Shown: piece after piece, positions 1 through 12,330 of the stretch
Layout of the letters: the number at the start of each line of letters is the position of its first letter
Numbering within the stretch: position 1 is the stretch's first letter
Assembly: GCA_034008185.1 (NCBI GenBank)
Contig: CM067081.1
Span: 154,906,258-154,970,257, forward strand
Length of the DNA: 64,000 nucleotides
From: Gorsachius magnificus
Taxonomy: Eukaryota > Chordata > Aves > Pelecaniformes > Ardeidae
Reading direction: 5' to 3'
Made by a program: the position numbers and the translations under genes
Notes under the pieces: model-generated
Told to the model about the DNA's origin: nothing
What the model saw: only the letters and a program-made list of their open reading frames with translations
The model's database searches: none

Positions 1-939
1 TTCTTGCAACTGAACTGGATGCCCTGTAGTGGATAGGAGTATTGGTGTGGTTACTGGAAAGAAGTGGATGTTTTTAAGGTATGATTCATCTGACCAAGTG
101 TAGACATCTGCTTTGAGGATGAGATGACTCATGATGTAACTATATTACCTAGGTCTGCATTGACTGCGAAGAGAACTTCATGTAAGTCAACACTTAGATG
201 AATCCCACCCAAGGTAGTAAAATCTGGCAACACTGTGAAGAAATTGTGTCCATCTTTCAAGTGCACAGTTTAACTTTATGGAGTCACTTTGGCATAGTAA
301 ATCAGTATTATTTCTGTGCTGCCATTAAGAGTTACTTTTTCATAGATGTAAAAATTCTGCCTGTTGTAAGCTTTAGTATTAAACATCTTTTTGAATGTAA
401 CAGGTAGTCAGAATAGACTGGATTTGGGAATCTTGGGGTTGTTTTGTTCAAATAAATTAAATGGCTTGAATCTTTACTTTTTTTCTTCCAATAATAATGT
501 CTTGCAGAGCACTCAGACCTATCTGATGGAAACAGCAGGAAATAAGAAGTATCTTTTTTTTTTTTTGTCTTATTGACTACATTTACCAGAGTGGGAATTT
601 TCATAAAATATTTTTTGTGCCTTTCATTGTCTCTGTCCCTGTCAACAGCAAGCTTTAAAAAAAAAAAAAAACACAAAAAAAAACCCAAAAAAAAAACCCC
701 ACCTAGAAATCCTTAAAATATTACCAGGTTAATAATGAAAGTGTTTGTTATACAACAGAATTAATTTCAGTAGATTAAAACTGTACCTTTATAAATATTC
801 ACAATTTACTGATAAATACATATTAAATTCCTCTTTCTCAATGTTGGGGATCTAATCCTGGGCATTGTACTTGTGTGGTAAATGTGCTGTTATCATATTG
901 TAACTGAAGAATATATTGAAGAGATACTACGAAGAGCAA

Positions 940-1388
940 TGTCCAAAGAAGCAAAAAAAAAACCTGATGAGGGGTCTGGAGCACAAGTCTGATGAGGAGT
1001 GGCTGAGGGAACTGGGATTGTTTAGCCTGGAGAAAAGGAGGCTCAGGGGAGACCTTATCGTTCTCTACAACTCCCTGAAAGGAGGCTGTAGTGAGGTGGA
1101 TGTTGGTATCTTCTCCCAGGTAGTGGGTGATAGGACGAGGAGAAATGGCCTAAAGTTGCACCAGGGGAGGTTTAGGTTGGACATTAGAAAAAATTTCTTC
1201 ACCAAAAGAGTTGTCAAGCATCGTAATGGGCTGCCCAGGGAAGTGGTTGAGTCCCCATCCCTGGAGGTATTGAAAAGATGTATAGACATGGTGCTTAGGG
1301 ACATAGTTTAGTGGTGGACTTGGCGGTGTTAGGTTAACAGTTAGAATTGATAATCTTAAAGGTCTTTTCCAACCTAAATGATTTTAAA
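940..1388 (+). mobile_element. CR1 LINE, 3' end fragment
   Basis: The translation around 965-1311 matches the C-terminal end of CR1 ORF2 ([20 protein letters not shown], then EKRRLRGDL), with the usual closing motif of conserved Arg, Lys and Asn residues ([14 protein letters not shown]). The copy is 5' truncated and old: the stop-proximal part has diverged and the 3' octamer has decayed to an AT-rich end. It is in sense orientation relative to TRIM24. Confidence 0.85.
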
Positions 1389-1589
1389 TAGTAAAAACAA
1401 AAGTCTATTTTTTTGTAGTATCAGCTGCCCATTCTTTTTCTTCGTCCACCCCCTCACAAAACAAAATAATGTAAACAAAGGCAGAAGCTCTTATTCTAAA
1501 TTAACATATTATATCCTTTTGAACATCCATTCCCTGTACATACAGTTTATGGATAAAGAGCGATTGCTCTCCCCCTGACTAACTCCCCC

Positions 1590-1846
1590 CAAGGATGACA
1601 CCATATGGTCTGGAATAGCCCTTTGGCCAGCTGGGGTCAGCTGTCCTGGCTGTGCCCCCCTCCCAGCTTCTTGTGTAGAAGCAGGGGCAGAGCAGGGGAA
1701 GCTGACAAGTCCTTGCCTAGTGTAAGCCCTGCTTAGCAACAACTAAAACATCAGGGTGTTATCAACATTCTTCTACTACTGAATCCAAAACACAAAATGC
1801 CAGCTACTAGAAAGAAAATTAACTTTTTCCTAGTCAAAACCAGGAC
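1590..1846 (+). mobile_element. LTR fragment, same family as 39926-40464
   Basis: The segment aligns by eye with the 3' half of the solo LTR at 39926-40464: a shared ATGAC..CATATGGT block, the GGGGTCAGCTGTCC block, the CCTCCCAGCTTCTT block, the GTGTAAGCCCTGCT block, and the terminal AAAACCAG..ACA. The 5' part of the LTR is missing or too decayed to see. It is an ancient endogenous-retrovirus relic with no coding part. Confidence 0.75.
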
Positions 1847-3311
1847 AAGTTGATGGAGTATTCCATTATATTTTTTATAACACTGTGACTTACATTTTGA
1901 GATTTTTTGGAGGAAACATGATAGAGAGATTGATTGACTTCTGAATTATAAATCAGAGATCTTGAACTACAAGTCTTGAGGTCTTAGAAATGGGTATCTA
2001 TATAGCAGAATACAGATGGATGCAGCAAACTGCCGTTAACAAGTTGATGGCTCTGAATATTGACACTTAAGTGATTTTAACCAAGTTTTCCTTTGCAGCT
2101 ACAGACTGATTTGTTTGGGTACTACAAAAGAGATCATCTGTGTGCCTCTCAGTTGTGTTTTCCATCAGCAAATTGAAATCACCATAGCAAAGATATGTGG
2201 AATAGAGTAGATGGGGTAAGTTGAGATTCACTGTCCAAACCACCTTCTGCCAATTCTGAATTTCTGGGATGCCTGTGATATTCAAAAAAGGGCTGGCAGA
2301 TGTACTGCACAATCCACAGGAGACTTATTTCCTTCTGGAATAGTAGCTCGAAGCCAGGCAGGATATCTTCCTCAAATTAGGTATGTCTCTTTAGGTTCCT
2401 GAATTGCTCCTTGGAGGCTTGTGGCTTGACAAACAAGGGCCAAGAGGCTAGTTTTCAAAGTCCTGATAGGTAGTTTCCAATTACTGAGAGGTGATCATTT
2501 TGAGAATGGGAGGAGACTTGTGAAAGAACAGATTGGAAGGGTGCATCTGAGCACTGGGAGAAGAGGGAGTAACATGAGCTAGCCAAAGGCCTTGAATTGC
2601 ATTAGCATTCCTGTTCTGGATGACATTTCTCCTGAAATGCTCTGACTAGAGCCTGTTACCTACTGTTGTTCCTATTACTGCTTCCAACTTGGTTCCCTTA
2701 AAGTGGTCCAGATTCTTAGAAATTATTTTTTGAAGTTTTTTTTACCTTCACATTTGCTCAGTGTTGATGGGAACATCATGGTATCTGGGGCCAAATGGAG
2801 GAAATGGGTGAAACAGTGAGGAGTGTCGCATGGTGGAGTGTAGTTTTCATCTTTTCCATAATGGTTAAAAAAAAGCAACTCCTTCAGTGAGTCTTCCAGA
2901 AAGGCCAGGTTCATTGGGTTGTGACTGGCTCCAACTGCCCAAATGCTAATCTGCTTACCTACTTCTTTATAACTATCAATTGTGGTAATAGATGCCTTGT
3001 ACAGCCACTAGTGAACAGTCAGCTGGTAGAAGATGAGGACTCCTAAAAGACTAAGACCAGACTATGGAATTTCTTGCTACAAAGAAATGACTACTAGCTG
3101 TGTCAGGCTTACAATTCTCTGTAACAGAGTTTCTGGCAACAGAAATTTTTTACCCCAGTGATCTTTTTTTAAATAGTAATAACAACATGCTAACATGTTG
3201 CTATTCAGGGACAAAGGTATTAATTTCCTTGTTCTAGAAGCACAATGATACAATGGACTGGAGCACTGTTGACAGGAACCCAGAGTGTCTGCAAAATGGT
3301 ATTTCAGTAGA

Positions 3312-3359
3312 ATGTATGAATCTAACCAGCATTAAATGTATGAATCTAAACAGCATTAA
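3312..3359. repeat. 24-bp tandem duplication
   Basis: Two adjacent 24-bp units beginning ATGTATGAATCTAA and ending CAGCATTAA differ at a single base (C versus A at unit position 15). It looks like a simple local duplication. Confidence 0.9.
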
Positions 3360-6300
3360 ACCCACTTTCAAAATGTTAAGCAACTTGAAAAATTAAATAC
3401 TAGGCTGCTCAGAGATGCAAGAATGTCACTGAATCTTAAATCCTTGCATCTTGTATGCTTGAATTCATTACATATAATTTGGAAATACTTCACAATTTCA
3501 GGACTTGAAAGAATGTATTTTAATTTTGATGAAAGAAATGCTCATCACAGACAGCAGTGACAATTGGCATAATTGTTGGCAGCTTCTGCATCCTCGTTTA
3601 AGCACTTTTAGTGCAAGGCAGTGAGGTTTTTTTATTCATCATCATCTTGTACTTAAATATTGTCTATGCCACAATATCAGTATTTCCCTTTGTTGCCATT
3701 ATGACACTTATAATTGTGGTGTTGAAGGAAATGCATTGGACAGCCTTGGATGTGAACATAAAACTCTCTCTTCAGAATTTCTTAAGGTATTCAGAAATGG
3801 CTGGAGAGCCAGCCCTTGCAAAATTTACAATTGATGAAGTGTAATGCGTGATATTTGAAATGTTTGAAGATTGGGCACGTATAGCAAAAACAATGAACCA
3901 TTTCACAGAGCGGCTGAAATATTTTAATTCAGCTCTGCAGCGCTTTCCAAGAAAGTCAATGCACTGCAGCATAAAAACTGGCCTGTAACACTCTTCCAGA
4001 GGGGGGATTACTGCTAGTAGTCTTTGTCTGCTTTTCATCTATTTACATTTTAAAGGGTGGTAAATAAAGCATCCGGATTTTAATAAACTTACCCACTAGA
4101 TTTGTGGTTGCTTTGAATGTTTATATTTTTGGCAGTAGCTGCCAGCTTCCTCTTGAGATGTGCTTGCTTGTTGGTTTAACCTATCTCCCCTCCACTAGCA
4201 GCAGCAGGCTGTCAGAACTAGACAGGAGCAGCTTTTTCTGGAACAAACTGGTTTGAAGAAGTTGCCAAATTTGCAGCACCAGTATTGGCTGAATGAGAAA
4301 CAAGAGGAAAGCAGTAATTATTTTTAAAATTGATTCAGATGTTATTGCACATGATATTGTCTCTTGGATTAGGTCTTCCAAGTATTTGTTTTTAACAGAA
4401 AAACGTGACCTGTGTAAATATAACCAGTTTACACTCGACCCCATGTATTTTAATGAAAAACCTTGCAAATATTAATGGTGTCTATATACACAGCAAGAGG
4501 AGAAAAGAATCTGTAGGTCACAATTGAAATGCCCTAATTCTTTTTATAGTTATGCTAAAAATCTTATAGCTGGCACTGTCTTCAGTTTCTAACATACCTT
4601 CCATTAATGTTAACTAGCCTGTCCATTTTGTAAGAAATGTTAACTGTATGTGTGATGTTGTTAGTATTACGTTCTGAAATCTGTATAGTTAAAATTTGAA
4701 ACAAGCGTCCTGTAAAACTGAGGAAAATTGCCTTATGCAAGCCTAATTAATTTATTCTGTAATGACTCTGTCACTTTAGGGAAAATTAGTTACCAGTTGC
4801 TTCCAAGCACTCTATTTAATCAATAGAGCTCCCTTTCACAGCACTAGTATTTTTTTTTTTTTGACTGATCTGTACTGAAGAAAGGGAACCCTTAAGCCCT
4901 CCTTTTTTAGTAAAACACTCTGCATCTACAAACAAAAATACCCTTTTGGATCTACAAATGATTATCCAGTGGCTTTATTAAATTGGCTCTGAATTGTGAC
5001 TGTTTGCTACAGCGAAGGCGCAAATGAGCCGAAACTGGGGCAGAGCAGAGCAGTCTCCTCCTATTGTCTCAGGATGCTTTAGCAGTCTGGAGCGTACTGC
5101 CAGGAAATTGAGAAGTGAGTTGGAAATAATACAGTATGTGCCGTAAATCCATTCTGCGGAATGGCTTGAGGTGGCATGGCTGTGGATGTAGCATGTAACT
5201 TGTGAAGAAGAGTAAGAATGTGCTGTGGTTTCCCCTGCATGCCTAAAATGTGGGCTGGTGTTCCTTGAAGAGGCATATACCCATTGTGAGCCTGTAGCCA
5301 GTGAGATCTGTTACAGTGCAAACTAACTCTCGTCTCCTGGCACAAGCCCATTTAATCCAGGTCATATTCCCTAATCCAGCTCATTGAAATGGCAGCATAA
5401 GTCTTTTGTGTTGGCATGGGCATAGAAGTGAATGGGCAGGGCAAATTGGTTTTGTTACTTTTGTTAGCAATGTGGTGTCTGGGCCTGGTTCAAGCAAAGT
5501 CTGAATGTAAGGTTCCACAGCTGCTTGATTTTTTTTTTTTTATATGAATGGGTGCTGCTGCTAAAAAGGGTGGAGGTCTTCCCTTTACTCCTTACTCAAG
5601 AGCCACATGCTCTTAATCCAGGTCACTATACAGCTGCATGAACAGTTATCCTGGCACAAAGGAGTGGATGAAAATGTGGGATCTTATCACTTACTATCCT
5701 CAGAATAATCATGATGGTGATTATGTAACTCCTCCCAGGTTAAGTAATATGTTTTCACCTGCCCACTGGGGCACTCTGGAGATGCTTGTTCCATTAAAAA
5801 ACCCAAACTCATAGGATTATTTTGACAAAAATAAACCCTGACACTTGAGAACTTCATTCTTCTGAGCAAGAAAGAACAAGTAAGTATGCTCTTAAAATCT
5901 TACTTCAAGCAGTGATTTCACATTGGACACCAACAGTTACAAATTGACATGTTGGAAATACTTACCTACTCTCAAAGCTCAGTTGCCTGTCTGCCTAGAC
6001 TTAGGTTCTCCCTCGGCTTGCATCAGTGCACAGAGACAGGAGGAGAAACAGTTTCAAGCCTATCTTCCTTCTTGATAGACAATGGATTTCTTTGTTTTAT
6101 ACCTTTGAATGAAGATACTTATGTCATAATCTGTTGTTAAAAGAAAGCAAACTATGCAATTCTCGTTAGGATTCTTAAATTTGAAAACTTAAGCCCATCT
6201 AAAATGGGACTGTTCTCAGTGAAATGCTTGTTATCTTATCCCTTGCAGTGTTGCCCTTTTGAAGATTCAGTAAGTGCTAAGACTACAGAGGAACCTTACC

Positions 6301-9064
6301 TATTTCTAACAATAACATGGGGGGGGGGGGTGCTATCCACTTCTCAGATTTTTTTTCTTTTTTAGTTTGTATCCACTAAACCTTGCAGTTGAACACACTG
6401 AAATTTTCAATTATTTTGCCAATGAATCCTGTGGGGTTTTCTTGGTTCTCTTCCCCCCTTGCATTTGTTCCATTGTAATGGGTGCTACAGGGCTGGAAGC
6501 AGTAGATCGCATTTGATGTGAATAATATGGATGACTGTTAGAACCAGAATACAGGTTTCTTATTACCACTAGAGAAAACGAGATTCTGTAGGAATGAATA
6601 TTCTAAACTGGCAGGAAGGATGGCAAATCAGCTGGCAACTGACTGAAGCTTGACAAAATACTGAGGGAAACATAGGGTTTGAAACAAACTGGCAATCGGG
6701 GAAGGATAAGTCCAGTCAAAAATGGAACAGTTGGCTGAAGGTCCCTGGTTACTGCTCCTGTAGCTGCTCTGGTGTGCTGGAGTCACCGCTGGATCCTCTT
6801 TGGTGTTTGTTTCCTTTAAACTTTGGGATGTAGATGATGGTAGGTGTTGCTGCTTCAGGCAATCTTAGGAAAATGCAAGGTTGCCCATACCCAATTCCCC
6901 ATCACCCCTACTCTAAGGAACAGTAGGAAAGGCAGCTTGATCTCAACTTGTTGCCTCTTCTAAGTAATGCTAGATCTGGTTTTCTCAGATATTCCCCGTG
7001 TCTCGAGAGTGTAGTGCAACATCAGGCATTCTGAAAGGAAATTACATTAAAAATACCAAGTGTCAATTCTTTATTCCTGGCAATTTGCTATCATAGCAAG
7101 TCTTCTTTTAGAGAATCTTCAGGAAGGAAAATTACTTTGTTCATTAAAAAATAACTTGGTTTTGCAAGCCTCCTAACTATATTGTTCAATTCACACACAA
7201 ATATCTCAAAGCTCTCTAGAGTTAATTGGGTCAAGAATTAGTTGATCATCAGGACATGAACATGGAATTAGAGGTTCCCCTTACCCCCAATTTAATCAGG
7301 ATAAACAATAGAGCCTCACCATGCAGGAATATGCTTAACCTGAACAGCATTAACCAAAATGCTAACCTGAATCTGATGTTGTTTCTGATGCTGCTGCATT
7401 ATAATTGTCCTGACAATGTTTATTCAAAGATACTGGGGCTTTTGCCTTTTGTGAAAATACTAGGTTTGGGCTGACTTGGTAACGTACTTGAAGAATACAT
7501 ACTTGGTATAGCAAATGTCAATTGCAGAAATAATTTTTGGGTTAGTGAAATTTCATTATCCCACAGTGTGTGGGTTAATAATGTTCCGTGCTGCAGCTTT
7601 CCAGATTTTTCTTCTCTTCATTCCTTTGATCAAAACTGTGGGTATTTGGGGGGAGGGGAGGAATGAACAGCAAAATAGCTTGGGGATTTTTTTGTTCCTT
7701 TAAAGCAGCAATGTAGTTCTTGTTTTGATGACATAGTATGCTTCTCCTATAGTTTCATTAAGGGATGAATTATTTCCTTACCAAATTTCCTTCCATAAGG
7801 CAATCAACTAAATGGCTTTTAATATCTTGCTACCCAGAATTTGAATGTTCTTGAACAAACCATAGTATAACAGCTAGGGTTCCCAGCCATGAAAGCACTG
7901 AAGTAAATTGTGGCACAGTTCAGGAAGCAGGTGTCTTGAAAAGAGAGGAAGGAAGTACTGGCAATGAGATTAAGCATGGTTAGAAAGCTATTGCATGATA
8001 GCCTCCAAAACTTAAGACTTGAGAGAAAAAAAAAAAAAAAAGATTCATTGTAACTCTAGGAAAGTGACTTTCAGGGGGACTAGATGGAGAAAATGTTAAT
8101 TCAGAGGTGAATTTAGGAATTTCATTCAATGCATGCTTAAGGAATGGTTTAAAATGTAACTAAATGTTTATGAGGAAGAAAGGTGTAACAATGAACACTA
8201 AAAACAAATACATGCATGGAATGTAGTAAGAAAATGCTGGGTCTGCGCTAACTTGCCTTTGTATTGCATTCCTTCTTCCTGTATGTTACTGTAACTGGTG
8301 AAAATACAACCAGAAATGTCTTTGGAAAAAAATATCATTGCCCTTTTGGTTGTTCAAAAATTATTTAATTGCTTGCTACAGCACCTGTTGGCTTTTTAGC
8401 AAAAAGCTTGTTTGTGTGCTTGTCATCTGTCTTGATACTATTTGTCAGTTGTGACTTTAAACCAACCTGACTCATCATGCACGAAGAGAAGTCAAAGTCC
8501 TCTATCGGGTCTATTAGTAGGCTGGGGAGAGAGCAGTGTTGTGTGTTGTTACTACTGCGGGACCTAAGAGGGGATACCTGTCACTGGTCTGAGTTAAGCC
8601 TTTGTACTGGAAAACTGGATGAGAAAAAAAGGGTTTCAAACCATGTCTGTGATTCCTTTATCAAATCATCACTGTACATACAAAATACTTTACAAATAAT
8701 ATGATTTGAGTAGGAATAATCTATTAAAACTGCCAAATCATTAGTATGCTGATATTTGTTGTGCACTGTTTCCGCTTTTATTGTTGATACCAAAAGACTT
8801 GACCCTAGCATGCACCTGAGTTTTCCTGTTATCTTTTAAATAAAATTTCTGTTAATCTACTGTAGTATATGGTGTCATCTAGTAGACTATTCTGAGGACA
8901 GCGACACTGTCTCAGTACTCTTCTGAGTCCTTCCTACTTGGGAAAAGGAAGAAGCATAACATCTCTATGGTTAGCAATATTCTGAACTGCATTAGACCTC
9001 CAAAGTGGTACAGACATTGTAATTGGCATGAGATTATGTGTTCTCCACATCTCTCTAAGGTTGC

Positions 9065-9191
9065 ATCATAGAATCATAGAATCATAGAATCATAGAATCA
9101 TAGAATCATAGAATCATAGAATCATAGAATCATAGAATCATAGAATCATAGAATCATAGAATCATAGAATCATAGAATCATAGAATCATAG
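9065..9191 (-). repeat. Perfect 8-bp array, expanded CR1 3' terminal repeat
   Basis: About 16 perfect copies of an 8-bp unit (ATCATAGA on the + strand, the CR1 3' octamer ATTCTATG family on the other) stand directly at the 3' end of the CR1 copy that follows. Other CR1 copies here keep only about one to three units (19295 onward; 61360-61380). Perfect identity of all units suggests recent expansion. Confidence 0.95.
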
Positions 9192-11020
9192 TTTTGGGTT
9201 GGAAGGGACCCCTAGAAGTCATCTAGTCCAACCCCCCTGCAGTGAGCAGGGACACCACTAACTAGATCAGGTTGCTCACAGCCCCATCCAACCTGGCCTT
9301 GAATGTTCCCAGGGATGGGGCCTCCACCACCTCTCTGGGCAACCTGTTCCAGTGTTTCACCACCCTTGTTGTAAAGAATTTCCTCCTTATATCCAGTCTA
9401 AACCTACCCTGCTTCAGTTTAAAACCATTCCCCCTTGTCCTGTCACAGCTGGCCCTACTAAAAAGATTTTCCCCATCTTTCCTATAGGCCCCCTTTAGAT
9501 ACTGAAAGGCCGTAATCAGGTCTCCCCCCAGCCTTCTCTTCTCCAGGCTGAACAACCCCAACTCTCTCAGCCTGTCCTCATAGGAGAGGTGCTCCAGCCC
9601 TCGGATCATTTTAGTAGCCCTCCTCTGGACCCGCTCCAACAGTTCTATGTCCTTCTTGTGCTGAGGGCTCCAGAGCTGGACGCAGTACTCTAGGTGAGGT
9701 CTCACCAGAGCAGAGTAGAGGGGCAGAATCCCCTCCCTCGACCTGCTGGCCACGCTTCTCCTGATGCAGCCCAGGGTACGGTTGGCCTTCTGGGCCGCCA
9801 GCGCACATTGCCGGCTCATGTCCAGCTTTTCATCCACCAGCATGCCCAAGTCCCTCTCGGCAGGGCTGCTCTCGATCCTTTCTTCCCCCAGCCTGTACTG
9901 ATACTGGGGGTTACCCCGACCCAGGTGCAGGACCTTGCACTTGGCCTTGCTGAACCTCATGAGGTTCACACAGGCACACCTCTCCAGCCTGTCCAGGTCT
10001 CTCTGGATGACATCCCGTCCTTCTGGTGTATCAACCGCACCACTCAGTTTGGTGTCGTCCGCAAACTTGCTGAGGGTGCACTCGATCTCGCTGTCTAAGT
10101 CATTGATGAAAACGTTAAACAGCACCAGTCCCAGTACGGACCCCTGAGGGACACCACTCGTCACCGGTCTCCATCCGGACATCGAGCCATTGACCCTCTG
10201 GATGCGTCCATCCAGCCAGTTCCTTATCCACCGAACAGTCCACCCATCAAATCCATAGCTCTCCAATTTAGAGAGAAGGATGTTGTGGGGGACCGTGTCA
10301 AAGGCTTTGCAGAAGTCCAGATAGATGACATTCATTGGTTTTCCCTTGTCCACTGATGCTGTCACACCATCATAGAAAGACACTAGGTTCATCAGGCAGG
10401 ACTTGCCCTTGGTGAAGCCATGCTGGCTATCTCGAGTTATCTCCCTGGCCTCCATGTGCCTTAGCATAGCTTCTAGGAGGATCTGTTCCATGATCTTCCC
10501 AGGCACAGAGGTGAGGCTGACAGGTCGGTAGTTCCCAGGGTCTTCCTTTCTACCCTTTTTGAAAATGGGCACAATGTTTCCCTTCTTCCAGTCACCAGGG
10601 ACTTCACCTGACTGCCATGACTTTTCAAATATCATGGAGAGTGGCTTGGCGACTACATCAGCCAATTCCCTCAGGACTCTGGGATGCATCTCATCAGGTC
10701 CCATGGACTTATGTGCGTTCAGGTTCCTCAGGTGGTCACGAACCTGATCTTCTCCTACAGCAGGAAGGGTTTTGCCCTCCCTGTCCCCCTCATGCCATCC
10801 ATCAACTCGGGTGGGGTGGGGAGAGAGGTTCCCAGTGAAGACTGAGGCAAAAAAGTTGTTGAGTACCTCAGCCTTCTCCTCATCTGCTGTTACCAGCTTG
10901 CCGGTCTCGCTCATCAGTGGGGGTACGCTTTCTTTAACCATCCTTTTCCGGCTGATATACCTGTAGAAACCCTTCTTGTTATTCTTTGCATCCCTAGCCA
11001 AGTTTAGCTCCAGCCGAGCC
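9065..11020 (-). mobile_element. CR1 LINE, 5' truncated, young
   Basis: On the - strand this is a 2-kb CR1 element: part of ORF2, a short 3' UTR and the octamer tail. ORF2 is open from the truncation point to its own stop, which is unusual for a bird CR1 and implies a fairly recent insertion. The 5' end breaks off at about 11020, before the endonuclease region. It abuts, in the same orientation, the 3' end of another CR1 (11021 onward). It lies antisense within TRIM24 intron 1. Confidence 0.95.
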
Positions 11021-11133
11021 TCATAGAATATCTCGCGTTGGAAGGGACCCATAGGGATCATCAAGTCCAACTCCCTGCTGCTCACAAGACTACCTAACAC
11101 CAAAACATACGACCAAGAACATAATCCAAACAC
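9262..11133 (-). pseudogene. CR1 ORF2 remnant, open reverse-transcriptase frame
   Basis: The frame of 623 codons begins with GTG at 11133, not ATG. About the first 37 codons come from the neighbouring CR1 tail, read by chance. From about residue 38 onward it is CR1 ORF2: reverse transcriptase with the [13 protein letters not shown] segment, the GVPQGSVLG segment and the catalytic FADD box at about residue 357 (10054-10065), then the thumb and C-terminal region ending LDGAVSNLI and a TAG stop. No frameshift or stop interrupts it. The N-terminal apurinic endonuclease domain and ORF1 are absent, so autonomous activity is not expected. Its role in life was reverse transcription of CR1 RNA at the target site. 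Confidence 0.9.
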
Positions 11134-11165
11134 TCCTTGAACTCATGACAGGCATGCCAGAGCAC
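11021..11165 (-). mobile_element. CR1 LINE, 3' tail fragment of a second subfamily
   Basis: The + strand reads TCATAGAATATCTCG, then GGAAGGGACCCATAGGGATC, then TCAAGTCCAACTCCCTG and CTCCTTGAACTC, the reverse complement of a CR1 3' end differing from that at 9190. It is only about 145 bp long. The young CR1 at 9065-11020 starts exactly where its octamer-like TCATAGAAT lies, so the two elements are joined head to tail. Confidence 0.85.
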
Positions 11166-11357
11166 TGTCTTCTCCATATAAAGCCTGCAAAGTTACATAC
11201 AAACCAGCATCTCTTTCAGATCTGCTTTTCTTGTCAGCTAAGATAGAATTCTAGGTTAAAGCATTTAGCTTTAAAAAAACAAACTTCAAAGCCAAATGAA
11301 GAACCCAAACAAACAAACAAAAAATCCCTGAGAGCCATTATGGTCTGTCTCCAAGAC

Positions 11358-11362
11358 CCATG
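11358..11362. repeat. Target site duplication CCATG, left copy
   Basis: CCATG stands immediately before the TG of the LTR at 11363 and is repeated immediately after its terminal CA at 12331-12335. A 5-bp duplication fits integration by a class III-like or other 5-bp avian ERV. Confidence 0.75.
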
Positions 11363-12330
11363 TGTGATGGGTTAACCTTCGCTGGCTGCCAGATACTCAC
11401 CAAGCTGCTGGCTCAATCTCTTCCCCCTCAACAGGACAGATCAAGACAGGGAGATTGGTTATCAATTACCATCATGGGCAAAACAGGTTCAAGGTGAGGA
11501 AGATTAATTTATTGCCAATTAAATACATTTTGGTGGTGAGAAACAAACACAAAAATAATAGAAAAAGAAACAAGCTCCCCCTGACACCCTTCTTCAACTT
11601 CACTCCTTCATTCCTGACTTTACCTCTTCTATTCCTTGAGTGGTGGAGCAGGGATGGGGACTGGGTGTTGTGATCAGTTCAGAGCAGTTCCTCTCTGCCT
11701 CTCCAGCCCGCTTGTTCCCCACTCCTGCATGGGGTCCCTCCCATGGGATACAGTCCTTCAAGACCTGCTCCAGTGTGGGGTCTTTCTTCAAGGTTGTTCC
11801 AGTGTGGGTCCCCCCCAGGCCACAGTTCCTGTCAGAAAATCTGTTCCTGCACGGGCTCCTCTCCATGGGATTCTGCTCCTGCCAGGGCCCTGCTCCGGTG
11901 TGGGCTCTCCACAGGGTCGCAGCTCCCTTCAGGGCACATCCACCCGCTCCAGCGTGGGGTCCTCCACAGGCTGCAGTGTGGATATCTGCTCTGCTGTGGT
12001 CTTCCACGGGCTGCAGGGGAATCTCTCCTTCGGCCTCTGGAGCCTCCTCCCCTTCCTTCTTCACTGACCTGGGTGTCTGCTGGGCTGTTTCTCATATTTT
12101 TCTTGCTCCAAGCTGCTGTTACACAGCATTTTTTTACCCTTTCTTAAACAGGTAAGAGGTGCCCCCAGCTGATGGGTTCAGCTTTGGCCAGGGGTGGGTC
12201 CATCTTGGAGCTGGCTGGAATTGGCTCTGTGTGACATGGGGGCAGCCCCCCATGTCCTCTCACAGAGGACACCTCTGCAGCTCCCCCTTGCCACACCACT
12301 ACCAAAGCCTGGACATGTAAACCTGATGCA
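11363..12330 (+). mobile_element. Solo LTR of an avian endogenous retrovirus
   Basis: A 968-bp unit begins TGATGGGTTAACC and ends CCTGATGCA, flanked by 5-bp CCATG repeats. The interior (about 11700-12030) is a GC-rich run of imperfect repeats built on TGGGGTC/CTCC..CAGG-type blocks. The end (CTACCAAAGCCTGGACATG..) matches the end of a widespread bird LTR as I remember it. No gag, pol or env sequence is next to it, so it is a solo LTR. Long overlapping frames here on both strands are artefacts of GC-rich repeat DNA. Orientation is inferred from the family's usual TG..CA reading. Confidence 0.8.

Noticed and set aside
5079..5351. Minus-strand frame of 90 codons with a vaguely ankyrin-like GYMPLQGTPAHI stretch
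   Set aside because: No repeat periodicity and no neighbouring exon; it lies in unique intron sequence and is probably chance.
11600..12155. Several overlapping frames of 87 to 171 codons on both strands
   Set aside because: They lie inside the solo LTR, where GC-rich repeat DNA has few stop codons. No retroviral protein motif is present.
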